Of a DNA stretch of 64,000 bases, positions 41,110 through 51,100 are shown one piece after another. Made by a program: the position numbers and the translations under genes. The first letter of the stretch is position 1; every line of letters starts with the position of its first letter. Source of the DNA: Lepidostoma basale (lineage: Eukaryota; Arthropoda; Insecta; Trichoptera; Lepidostomatidae); contig JAHDVF020000493.1 in the NCBI GenBank assembly GCA_022606425.2, positions 62,001 to 126,000 of the forward strand, in the 5' to 3' direction. Under the pieces are notes generated by a model. That model ran no database searches and was not told where the DNA came from. It saw only the letters and a program-made list of their open reading frames with translations.

Positions 41110-41297
41110 GGTTATAACCTTCTTCTCGGGATTGAGGGTCTTGTCCATCCTGTAAACCATTGACCATGGCACGCCATGCGCTCCTGTCATCCGTCAGTCT
41201 CCAGGCTGCAGCTAATGAAAGACCAGACAGATCCCTATTTTGATCGGGCCATCAGCTCGGTGGTCGTCCTTGTGGTTATCTTCCCTCCACTTTACCC
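41110..41297 (-). mobile_element. RTE-like LINE C-terminal remnant
   Basis: Minus translation includes GRPPS, then LSLAAAWRLTDDRSAWRAMV, with a stop. This layout (GRPP.RW.D ... A..R..WR..V) is the last segment of another RTE-like family not seen elsewhere in the window. Confidence 0.5.
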
Positions 41298-41815
41298 ATG
41301 ATGATGAGATTTCTGCGCTTTCTTTACCTCAGGGAGCGCGGTTATTACCCGTGGCTCTTTCCGACTGAATTCTTGCTAGGTATGCTAAGCTACCAATCAT
41401 TGGAGAGAAGGAGGAACATTCACTTGGGAGTTCACTTCTTTCAGCTGATTGGCGGCCGTATACAGAACTCGGATGTCCTGAGTGATGTAGGTCTATTTGT
41501 CCCTGATAATTACCTTCGTCAAAGACAGCACAGATTGTTTTATTTGCCACGCTGCACAACCAACCTGCCAATGGTTATGCCCGTGGGTAGGGAAATCTTA
41601 TTGCTTAATCGGATCGCCTCGGAGGTCGACATATTTCGTGATAGTGTGAGTTACCTTAGGGATGCAATATCAATGTTATGATCTTTTCTTATTCTTAAGC
41701 TTAATTTTTTTTAATGATTCTCTTTTTATAATGTAATTGCAAACGATTTGGAATTGTATGTCTGTAATGTTTGTGATTTTTATCAAAATAAATGAAAATG
41801 AAATTTTCAAGGTTG
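41298..41815 (+). mobile_element. LINE G2 3' fragment
   Basis: Frame 41298-41681 (127 residues): RFLRFLYLRERGYYPWLFPT, EFLLGMLSYQSLERRR, GLFVPDNYLRQRQHRLFYLP, TPVG-like MPVGREILLLNRIASEVDIF. A diverged relative of LINE G (about half the residues identical by eye) with a different tail (aataaatgaaaatgaaat). Confidence 0.8.
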
Positions 41816-41828
41816 TCCAGGGTAATAA

Positions 41829-42160
41829 TAAACTAACTAACTAACCATCACGCTATCTCCCCGAAGTGATAGACAGAAAGAATGGACTGCCCCACTTGTC
41901 TTTCCTGCATATATCGTGTCATGCACGCGCGTCGATTTCTCTGACGCCTCACATGGCCGACATTCAATATTTGATTTATTTGATCGCGCCACGTTTTCCT
42001 CGGTCTTCCTCTGTTTCTGGTTCCATTTACATTATTCTAAGAGATCTCATTTCTACTGCATTTATTCTACTTTCATCTTTCTTTTGCCAGTTCCATGTTT
42101 CGCGTCCATGCATAAGGATAGGTAGAAGAACACCATTGTGCACTGTCATTCTAGCAATTA
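41829..42160 (-). mobile_element. LINE A fragment with internal deletion
   Basis: Reversed tail and hairpin (aactaactaaccatcacgct, tccccgaagtgatag), last codons to about 42030, then a jump to the MRSLR..., WNWQKKDES segment (42036-42125). About 200 bp of the family are missing. Confidence 0.75.
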
Positions 42161-42483
42161 TAATAATATTATAATAATTTAAATAAATATATTTATACTT
42201 TGTATGAAAACACTTTTTATTTTTACCAAGCACACACATACCATATTTCGGTTACCTTTATCAATGCATAAAATTTTTTTATTGTCAAATATGAATCCAC
42301 AACACAAAGTGAAGATGAATATATAGGGTGTTTTTTTTACGGCAGACTACATTTGCAGCTCTGAATGTGCCTTATAAACCTTTTTCTTTAGTTCTTATTT
42401 TTTTTACTGTAAAAGAAGCCGAATGATGGTTAAAAAACATGAATAGTACAATTGATTAACTAACTGAAATTCATTATTATTAT

Positions 42484-42545
42484 TATTATTATTATTCTGA
42501 TGACTTGTATTTCAAGTGCGCCGTTTTGTAAAATCAATTGCCAAA
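42484..42545 (-). mobile_element. CR1/L2-like LINE 3'-end remnant
   Basis: (ATT)n run followed by cttgtatttcaagtgcgccg and ttttgtaaaatcaattg: reverse of the 3' end at 11160-11215. Confidence 0.5.
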
Positions 42546-42607
42546 TCCCAGCTTATTCCCCATTAGTTATATTATGTAGTACATTAAAACTACTACATTA
42601 GGACTAT

Positions 42608-42963
42608 TACATATTATGTAGTACATTAGGACTACTTAGAACATCGGAGATGAAGGTCCTAAGATCAATTACTGGAAAAACCCTCCGAGATCGTGTCCGC
42701 AACGCAGACATAAGGAAAACCTGCGAAATAGAGGATATCGTTCAGTGGAGTAGATCCAGAAGAAGATACTGGAGGGACCATGTAGCCCGAATGGATGGTG
42801 ACAGACTCGCATATACAGCCGCCTATGAAATCCCTTCCGGACACCGCCCACCTGGAAGACCGCCTAAGAGATGGAGGGACAGCTGGATCTCATCATCCGA
42901 CGAGATATGATTTCTGTGTCACAGATCGTCAGATCTATCAAAAGAAGAAGAAGAAGAAGAAGA
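42608..42963 (+). mobile_element. LINE B 3' fragment
   Basis: Frame 42650-42910 (86 residues): MKVLRSITGKTLRDRVRNAD, RSRRRYWRDHVARMDGDRLA, GRPPKRWRDSWISSSDEI stop, then (GAA)n to 42961. Almost the same as 4324-4903 but more truncated at the 5' end. Confidence 0.85.
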
Positions 42964-43061
42964 CATTAAAAACTTTTCCTCTATACAATCTAGCAAAAAA
43001 ATAATAATACTACCTTCAACTTTTGTCACCTTTCTTATTAATGTAATCTACCTAAGTTTAT

Positions 43062-43178
43062 TGTTAATCGCTGTACGAATGTGGAGGAAGCTAGAGAGGT
43101 GTGTCAGGAAAGAGTTGCGTGGCGTTCCCTTCTATCTGCCTGCCATTTCAGTGAAACAGCCTGATGGTTTGTTGTTGA
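43062..43178 (+). mobile_element. LINE A (GTT-tailed subfamily) 3' end
   Basis: cgaatgtggaggaagctaga, gaggtgtgtcaggaaagagt, gtttgttgttgac: last ~30 codons, hairpin decayed (gccatttcagtgaa). Confidence 0.75.
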
Positions 43179-43188
43179 CTCTCTAGCA

Positions 43189-43528
43189 CAGAGGTTCCCA
43201 AACTTTTTTGTCCCGTAGACCCCTTGCCGATTTTTCCTATTTTGTGTAGACCTTAAATTTCGTTCCTAAAAATGATTTTTCGAATTAGCTAAAAAAATGG
43301 TCGCTGTTGAATTTTATTGGCCCGAAGTCGCTGTCGAGCTAAATAAAAGGTCGCCAAGGATTTCGATATTCGTTTTGCGTTTCAATATTCGGTTTCAATT
43401 TAGTTGAACTATTTCGTGGACCCCCATTTACATCTCTTGGAACCCCAATTTTTTTGCAACTGTCGTAGACCCCTTGCAAGTTGCCGTGGATCCCTAGGGG
43501 TCTATGTAGACCACTTTGAGAATCACTG
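43189..43528. mobile_element. hAT-type non-autonomous element (340 bp) with 8-bp TSD
   Basis: Left end cagaggttcccaaacttttt, right end ccactttgagaatcactg (inverted, imperfect). ctctagca (43181-43188) and ctctagcg (43529-43536) are the 8-bp duplication with one difference. Internal repeats of gtagaccccttgc. It landed directly after a LINE A tail. Confidence 0.85.
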
Positions 43529-43539
43529 CTCTAGCGTAT

Positions 43540-44035
43540 ACAGATTTATAAGTACCACGCATTCGTCTATAAGATATCGCGAATATCAGACGCAGCTTCA
43601 TATTAAGAATTTTGTACTTAAAACACATTTTAATGCGCCCTTGAGGTGATAACATCACATAACGCGCTCCACTACCTCACAGAACTTTGCAAGCTGACAG
43701 ATTTGAACCCTCGGCAGTCAACTCTACGATCCTCGAAGGAAGAAGCAACACACAAACTTCTCGTCCCGCGGGGCCAAGGAGCTTCAAACTTCGCAGATCG
43801 CGCTTTTGGCATCGCGGGACCGGCGGCGTGGAACAGGCTGCCCTACAAAATCCGGAATCAAGACGACGAAGGAGTGTTCAGAAGCTCTCTTAAAACTTTT
43901 CTTTTTGAGAGAAGCTTTCCGGACGTTGAGCGCCCTTGAAGTGAATCTCTCACAAAAATGGCGCTATATAAATCATCATCATCATCATCAACGACGCTTT
44001 AAAAGTTAGCATTTTATTATTATTATTATAAGATA
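43540..44035 (+). mobile_element. LINE H 3' fragments (CR1/L2-like)
   Basis: The first ~110 bp are a short 3' end (acacattttaatgcgccctt). Then frame 43646-43939 reads LTDLNPRQSTLRSSKEEATH, NFADRAFGIAGPAAWNRLPY and SSLKTFLFERSF, stop: the terminal CR1/L2 module, followed by gcgctatataaatcatcatc and an (ATC)n tail. Confidence 0.75.
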
Positions 44036-44051
44036 TCATTTCTACTGCATT

Positions 44052-44250
44052 TAAATCAAATCAATTCAGTTTATTTTAACAAAAGATATTACAAACAAAA
44101 TTAAAGTTTAATGCATCTATTGAGTACAGGTAAAATATAACATAATAATACATAATACCAGGAACAGAACGAATATACCATAGAAGGTAAAATACTCTTT
44201 AAAGTCAAAAGTATTTGTTTCTGAACGTATTTTCACTAATATAAAAGATA
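44052..44250 (-). mobile_element. LINE G 3' end
   Basis: Reversed tail aaatcaaatcaattcagttt, then gcatctattgagtacaggta, taccaggaacag, ending in the SES-type final codons (gaacgtattttcactaatat). Confidence 0.65.
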
Positions 44251-44254
44251 TTTA

Positions 44255-44540
44255 TTCTTCCCCATAATTAAAATATACATAAAAAAATTGAAATATTGTC
44301 CTACCCTTAAATTATTAACACCATCAATCAAGTGTTAAGTACTCTTTATTTACGAATTTAAATTAATTGAATACAAGAGGAATAACATGTCATTATTAAT
44401 AATGATTGACATTTACGCGGTTGAAGTTTAACAGTTTTCAAAAATAATTTACATATTTTTTGGAAAATAAGGGTGATTTACATTTTAAAGTAATGTTCAA
44501 ATGTTAGGATGGGGTTCAAATTTCTAATTAGAGCCAAGAT
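44255..44540. other. AT-rich spacer
   Basis: Nothing recognised. Confidence 0.4.
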
Positions 44541-44541
44541 A

Positions 44542-45161
44542 CAGTCGAACTCGGTTATTACGAGGAAGATGGGACCGATTGAATTTTTTCGTTATAGGCA
44601 TTCTCGTTATATCAGATAATATATATTTTAAATGCTAACAAAAATACCCATCACATGAAGACATGAAGTATCGGTTCCCTCGTTACATCCGAGATCTCTC
44701 TATTTCCTTCTTCTTCTTCTTCTTCTTCGCTTTTGGTAGACTCAGGAGTCTGTTATTTCAGGCGGGTCCTCTTGAGACGCTGAACTCCAGCTTTCTCTCC
44801 ACCGTTTCGGGGGTCTTCCTGGTCGGCGTTGTCCATTTGGCGTTCCATGGAGAGCTATGTGTGGTATCCTATTTGAGCTCATCCTTTCTACGTGTTGATG
44901 CCAATATCGCCGTCTTTGACGTCCCCATCTGACCACATCTTCGACCTCGCAGATTTCTCGGATAGCTGTATTCCTAACTCGAATAGGATGTATTCCTAAC
45001 ACGTAGGGTCTTGCCAGCTATAGCGCGGAGTGTTTTCATCTCGGTTGTCCTGAGCATGCTCTTTGTCTTGACAGTGTCTGCCCTCGATTCAATGCCATAT
45101 CTGAGGATTGGTCGATCCGAGATCTCTCTATTTCCGTGATCGTAATAACCAAGTTCGACAG
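44542..45161. mobile_element. pogo-like MITE, split by a LINE B insertion
   Basis: Ends cagtcgaactcggttattac and, reversed, ctgtcgaacttggttattac form ~22-bp TIRs with two mismatches. TA flanks both sides (44540-44541, 45162-45163). The cagt... start and TA target are typical of pogo/Tigger-type elements. Without the insertion the element is about 190 bp and has no ORF. Confidence 0.8.
44708..45114 (-). mobile_element. LINE B insertion with 21-bp target-site duplication
   Basis: The host MITE sequence ccgagatctctctatttcc and two preceding bases occur at both borders (44687-44707, 45115-45135). Tail (TTC)n on the left shows minus orientation. The frame 44742-45002 encodes VRWGRQRRRYWHQHVERM and GRPPKRWRESWSSASQE. 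A 407-bp, 5'-truncated insertion with both edges exactly defined. Confidence 0.95.
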
Positions 45162-45177
45162 TATTTAAGTTCAGACT

Positions 45178-45345
45178 AACTAACTAACTAACTAACCATC
45201 ACGCCGTCTCCCCGAAAGGGTAGGCAGAAAGAATGGACTGCCACACTTTAATCGATGCGGCAATCCATCCTTCTCTTTTCACCATCGCGAGAGACGCGGT
45301 GTGATGGGTTGCGAACCTCATCGCCACCAAACCAATAATTTAAGT
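45178..45345 (-). mobile_element. SINE-A, 5' truncated
   Basis: Reversed tail ctaactaactaaccatcacg, hairpin ccccgaaagggtagg, atcgatgcggcaatccatcc, then gagagacgcggtgtgatggg and gaacctcatcgccacca. The 5' AT-rich part is missing. Confidence 0.8.
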
Positions 45346-45354
45346 TCAGACTAA

Positions 45355-45765
45355 TAATAATATGCTAACTTTTAAAGCGCCGTTTTTGTGATGTAATCAC
45401 CTCAAGGGCGCATTAAGACGTGTTTTATATCTAAATGTGAACGCTGAATCTGATTGATATTCGCGATCAATTAGAATGTATAATAGAACAAAATACGCAA
45501 GTTTTAAATTGGGTATGAAATACGAAAAATATGGGTTTTCAGCTTAGATCTAATGTCTGTCGGATCATTTATGCATCTGAGGTGTGAAAGAAGATTGTTC
45601 CAAGCTGATGGACCGGCTACCGCAAATGCTCGATCCCCGAAATTTGTACTAGGGCAACGTTTTGGCTCAACTAATTTTCCTATTCCCGAAGTGTGGATTT
45701 ATAATTTGGAGTCATTTCATGGAGCGCTTTGAAGACTGTCCAGCAGAGTTTATAATGGATTCGTA
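45355..45765 (-). mobile_element. LINE H 3' fragment (CR1/L2-like)
   Basis: Minus strand reads PKRCPSTNFGDRAFAVAGPS, AWNNLLSHLRC, SKLKTHIFRISYP, stop, then the 3' end with gatgtaatcacctcaagggc (plus-strand reading), cgccgttttt and an (AAT) run. Some upstream codons (HPLWTVFKALHEMTP-like) are readable. Confidence 0.7.
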
Positions 45766-45774
45766 CTACTACTG

Positions 45775-46232
45775 GACTAACTAACTAACCATCACGCCGT
45801 TTCTTGATAGACATAGGCAGAGAGAATAGACCGCCACACCTCTCTATCCTGACATACTCGTACATCTAGTGCTTCCTCTATATTCATACATCGTAACATG
45901 CACGCTCGACGATTTTTCCGAATTCGATTGTGGCCGTTTTTTAGTATTTGATTAATTTGATAATAATTTCCTTGCCCTGCTTTTACACTATAACTTTTAA
46001 CCATTTTTTTCTCAACCTTTCGTTCCATATGTCCAAACCATCTATGTGAACTTTTTTAATTTGACTCTTGTGGCAATCATCTGCCTTACATTTCTTCCTT
46101 ATTTCATCGTACGATATTCTATTATTACTCGTTTTCCCGCATATCCATGTATGTGATCTTTATCATTTTTTCATACTTTTTTGTCAGCTACAAGCTTCAC
46201 TTCCATACATTAGAGTTGGCACTTCCATACAT
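45775..46232 (-). mobile_element. LINE A 3' fragment, decayed
   Basis: Reversed tail (actaactaactaaccatcac), broken hairpin (cgtttcttgatagacatagg), minus frame 45792-46028 with INQILKNGHNRIRKNRRACM and RCMNIEEA, then decayed upstream codons to about 46232. Confidence 0.7.
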
Positions 46233-46384
46233 AATGGCGGGAGATGTCTATTGATGGCGATGAGGTTCGCAACCCATCACTCCGCGTTTCCCGTGTGGGC
46301 GAAAAGAATCGCATCGCTTAAAGTGTGGAAGTCCATTTCGTCTGCCTACCCCTTCGGTGACACGGCGTATGGTTAGTTAGTTAA
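46233..46384 (+). mobile_element. SINE-A, 5' truncated
   Basis: ggcgggagatgtctattgat, ggcgatgaggttcgcaaccc, atcactccgcgtttcccgtg, then accccttcggtgacacggcg and gttagttagttaatt. In opposite orientation to the copy at 45178. Confidence 0.75.
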
Positions 46385-46539
46385 TTATTATCTAGATTAA
46401 TGTCAGCTGTAATCAATTTATATTCCAATATGCTTAAAAACCTAAATGTCAATTCAAAATTTATTTTGGTATTTGAAAATGTACCTATGGTAGAAGTTCT
46501 TTGTATAATGTAATTGATTTTTAAAAAATTAATTATTTT

Positions 46540-46660
46540 AAGTAAAATCCACTAATTTTTGTGTCTTCAACTGGTTTCGGCAGCTCGCTGCCATCTTCTA
46601 CGAGACCAATAGATTTGTGGATTTAAACTAATTACATTTTTTTAAATACGTTTTTATTTA
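46540..46660 (-). mobile_element. J-type fragment with partial hammerhead-like motif
   Basis: Minus strand gtagaagatGGCAGC-ga-GCTGCC-GAA-ACCAGT: perfect 6-bp stem and GAAAC, but the CTG of the core and the palindrome are altered. Confidence 0.4.
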
Positions 46661-46689
46661 TTTTCGTATTTAAATATCGGGGGAAATAT

Positions 46690-46890
46690 CGAGGAAAACG
46701 TGGCACGATCAAATCAATCAAATATTGAATGTCGGTCACGTGAGGAGTCGGAGAAATCGACGTGCGTGCATGACAAGATGTATGAATGTAGAGGAAGCGA
46801 GAGAAGTATGTCAGGACAGAACAGTGTGGCGTTCCATTATTTCTGCCTATCCCTCCGGGGAGACGGCGTGATGGTTAGTTAGTTAGTTTA
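46690..46890 (+). mobile_element. LINE A 3' fragment
   Basis: aggaaaacgtggcacgatca, tgaggagtcggagaaatcga, tgtatgaatgtagaggaagc, hairpin ccctccggggaga, gttagttagttt. Carries only the last ~60 codons. Confidence 0.85.
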
Positions 46891-46891
46891 A

Positions 46892-47335
46892 ATATCAATT
46901 ATTAAATTCAATAAATTTTACATTCATTACCTATATATTCGTTTTTGATTAACATAAATAAGGATCTGTACAATAATGTCATTATGCACTGTTATAGAAA
47001 GTATTTTTTGCGATGTCTACTTTTAACACACTCTTCACCACACCTTTCACACCTGTCCTTAACCTAATTATAATCATGCAAAAACGAAAAAAAACGAGAC
47101 GAATTTAAAAAATACGAATGAGTTCCGCGTACTCACTTATAAATCGTTTTAGTTTTGTTTTATTCGAATATCGAATAGATCATTAGTAATGCATGTGTAA
47201 TGACGAATATAATACGATATATAAATGCGAGACATACACAATACATAAATGCGTAGCATTATATTGTCTATAAAAAATAAACCAATGAATAAACGAGAGC
47301 TACGAAAATCTTTTTTACAACGCGATTTCAAAATA
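46892..47335. other. AT-rich spacer
   Basis: No gene or repeat recognised. Confidence 0.4.
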
Positions 47336-47339
47336 CAAA

Positions 47340-48000
47340 AAATTATGTTTTGGAACTAGGAAAGAGAATCTCGCGGACCAATAGAACGCGCGTATAACAA
47401 TAACGCGAACAGTAAACACGCCCCTTTTGTATTCCGTCCGACACAAAACATCCAACTTCGACCCCTACTGCCATCTAGGAACGGATTCAATAACTAATGA
47501 GAGAGAGACGCAAATACTTGCAATGCACTCGCTGTGTTTGGTGAGAACACTCATTCGTTTTTAAACGCTTGCCTGAGCAACACGCGCGCTCGTCATAACG
47601 TTCATCGCCGAGTGATAAGATTTGACAAATATATTTTTTGAGATTTATCTATTCATTGCTTGCATAAATCAGTCAGACAATATTTGTGTTGAATAATTAT
47701 TACAAATAAGTTTTATTTTATTAAACTGAACATACTTCGATTGTGTTTTTGTTGTTTATGAAACAATATAAGAGTTGACACTGTGTAGTGCGAAAATATA
47801 CAATAAGTGCTAAACTAAAAACTTCAGATGGCCGAATTTAAAACAAAATTAAAAGACAATTATAACATGATATCATCGTGATAAAAAATGATATAGACAT
47901 TTTCTACTCAAATGATAAGACTTTTGCGCGGGAAATAAAAAGCGCCCATCCAGCAATTTATGTACAAGTTTCGTCCTGATTTTGTGAGATACGAATTAAA
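47340..48000 (+). promoter_or_regulatory. Probable promoter and 5' untranslated region of the host gene
   Basis: Repeat-free and GC/CpG-richer than its surroundings. ggaccaatagaacgcgcg contains a CCAAT box; cagtaaacacgcccc looks like a GC-type element. atcagtcagac at about 47667-47677 fits the insect initiator TCAGTY and would give a ~330-nt leader. An in-frame TGA at 47977-47979 precedes the ATG at 48001. Positions are inferred from motifs only. Confidence 0.45.
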
Positions 48001-48139
48001 ATGGCGATCGGATTTATGCCATCCGACGAGGACACCGACGCGAGGTACGAGCGGCTCAACAGAATACTGGTTGAGCTCATGGAAGTGATCTTTCATCTGA
48101 TGAACCCCGAACCACCGTCTACCAGGGTTCCACCCAGAG
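48001..48139 (+). CDS. Coding exon 1 of the host gene
   Basis: 46 codons plus one base, MAIGFMPSDEDTDARYERLN onward to STRVPPR, then donor ag|gtgagt at 48140. Reading on past the donor meets TGA within 6 nt, which supports splicing here. Confidence 0.8.
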
Positions 48140-51100
48140 GTGAGTGACAATCTCAAGATTCGCTGACGGTGATACTGTACATCCTGACACTAATAAAAAA
48201 ACATGCCGAAAAGCCTGCAGTAGTTAATTTAAAATAATTTAATCGTATTTATATAAAGGTGATTGAAATTAAAATGTGATAAATTAAATGATAAATTTTA
48301 CTTTTATTGTTTAATTGTGCAGTAGATTTTGCCTTATTTATTAGCCTTCACTTTGTGTTGTGGATTCATTTGAATAAATATAACTGCACTTAGTATTTTT
48401 ACAACACTTTATTACACTTTTCACAGACATGTTTTGGTTGTGAACCTACCGTTTTCTATGTACAAAATTTTAATATTTAAAATTTTATACACCCAAAAAA
48501 ATTGTGTCACAACCAAAACATGTCTGTGAAATGTGTTGTAAAAATATGAAGAACAGTTATATTTATTCAAATTAATATTTTTATTGACCGGATATTTATA
48601 TTTTGTACAAATGAATGGTTGAAGTTAATACGCACTAAATACCAAAAACAACTCAAAAAACTTGGTATTTATTTTCGTTCTATATGACATATAGAACGAA
48701 AGAGCATACTTTTTTGTATTTAGTGGCTATTTTATTTCAACGATTCAAATGTATTTAGTGCGAATATTTTAATTTACAAACTAAAATATAATATAAAATA
48801 TATTTTTATGATAAGTATCACTTTTGCGTGATTTAGATATTAAAAACTTGACCTCGAAATTGTGATAAAAATCGCCCAAATTTAGTTAAGTATTAATGTA
48901 TTAAATCGCAAAAAGTGTACATATTCTACCTAATACCACAAAAATAGCCTCATTAAAAATAATATTTCTTAATGTATATTTTTACATCCTTCTATATTCA
49001 TTCGCTTTCACTTTGTGTTATGGATTCACATTTGAATAATTAAAAAAATAATATGCATCAAAAAAGGTTGTCACAACCGAAACATGTTTGCGAAAAATAA
49101 ATAAATAAAGTGTTGTAAATACAAAGTGTAATTCTATTTATTAAAGAGTATATTTAAACATTCAATAGAATGCCATTTTAAATAACAATATTAAATTCAA
49201 TACAGTATGTACATACGTATAATATAATTTATTTCATTTAAGTACATGTTTTTATAATTGTGCCGTCCTGATTTTCTAAATAAACATGTTGCCTTTTTTA
49301 ATTATTGTTTTCATTGAAACATTGTTTACAAACATGGCATTCAAAATGCGAATAAATGAAAAAATGTAGAAATACACCTGATTTTTATTTCTGAACCAAC
49401 TCCAGTGAGATTTTCGAATCACATAATAAGTCATTCATCCACAACAAAGCAATAAATATCACAAATACGTATGTGTGTACATTATTAAACAATACAAAAT
49501 AGTTAATAAAAATGTAGTGTATGTTAATGATTTAAACGGAACTAGAAATAGGGGAATACACAGGAAAATGTGGCACGATCAAATTAATCAAATATTGAAT
49601 GTGAATTGAAAAAATCGTTGTCACAAGAACATGGACTCTCAAGTGATAGTTAAAGTCGGGGGGAACACATGACACATGAAGAAAAAGATTTAAAAATATA
49701 TTTAACCCAAATACTTACCTGATGCCTGGATCTGGCGATTCCCTCCAATACAGACAAATTTAATCATCACGGTGTTTCATGGAAGAGTAGTCAGAAACAC
49801 ATTTTCTGACACCTCTATAGTTTCCTCCACATTCATACAACGAGATGGCCGACCTATAAAATTATAAATAATCAAATAAATTTAACGTCAAGTTCAATAT
49901 TTGATTTATTTCCTTTGTTGTAAGTCCTGAATCCTAATAAGAACTTTAAATTATTATTTTAAATTGAATCAATATATTTGTTATAACAAAAGCATAAACG
50001 TTCCAAAATAAATATTTATAACATCTGTCAGATCATGTAAACAATTGTATAATATTTTTTTTAATGTATCTTTATGTAGCCATTTTTATAAATTAATAAC
50101 CTCAAAGGCGCTGCTTCACGTTGAAAACTAGTTTTAAAAAACCCAACCCAATAGGATAGGACAATTTGAAATTACGCGTTTTAAGTCTCAATCTAAACTC
50201 TGACGGGTTCTCAATGCCATTAAGGTCTGCTGGAAGATTGTTCCATGCTGAAGTGCAAGCTACCGCGAAGGATCGGTCGTCAAAATGTATACGAGGAAAA
50301 CATTTCGGCTTTTCTCACAATATGCCCATCGCAGAAGACATTGCTAATCGCAATGTAGACTGCCTCGCATTAATTTAGGCTCTCTGTGAGACTACGACCA
50401 TACATACCCATAATAATAATAATAATAATAATATGCTAACTTTTAAAGCGCCGTTTTTGTGATGTAATCACCTCAAGGGCGCATTAAGACGTGTTTTAAA
50501 TCTAAAAATCTAAATGTGACCGCTTGTCTGTTAGTGACTCGCTTTCTGTCCGAAAATCAAAGAGACTGATTTCACAGCGTTATCAAATTTATTTATTTAA
50601 AAATGTCATGCTAATGATTAAGATTTTATATTTACTATAATTTATTAATTAATCCATTCAAGTAAACGGCACCAATGATTTGTGATCGCAAAGATAATGG
50701 AATTTTTTTTTTTTATATACTTTGTAAATACAACACTTACATTATTTTTTTTTTAATTACATAGACTTGTTTCGGACAACCAGTCCTTCAGTGATACATA
50801 TTATAAAGATACATATTTAAAATATTATTAAATTGTTTATATGATCACAAAGTATGACGAATATAGAAGAAATTACATTTTTTAAATTAAATATTTCTTT
50901 GGTTGAGTAAAATTTGCAGACGTTTGTTTTTTCGATTTGATTTAAAAACAAACGCGAGTTAATATTTTTTTATTTACTGTGCGATCACATATTAATAGTG
51001 CCCTTTACTTTAATGGATTAATTCATAAATTAAAGTAAATATAAAAGCCTATTCAATAGCGTGACATTTTCAAATTAAATAATTTGGTAACGATGTCATT

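Noticed and set aside
44542..45161. Single 620-bp transposon with an ORF
   Set aside because: The ORF belongs to the LINE B insertion, delimited by the 21-bp duplication; the MITE itself is about 190 bp and non-coding.
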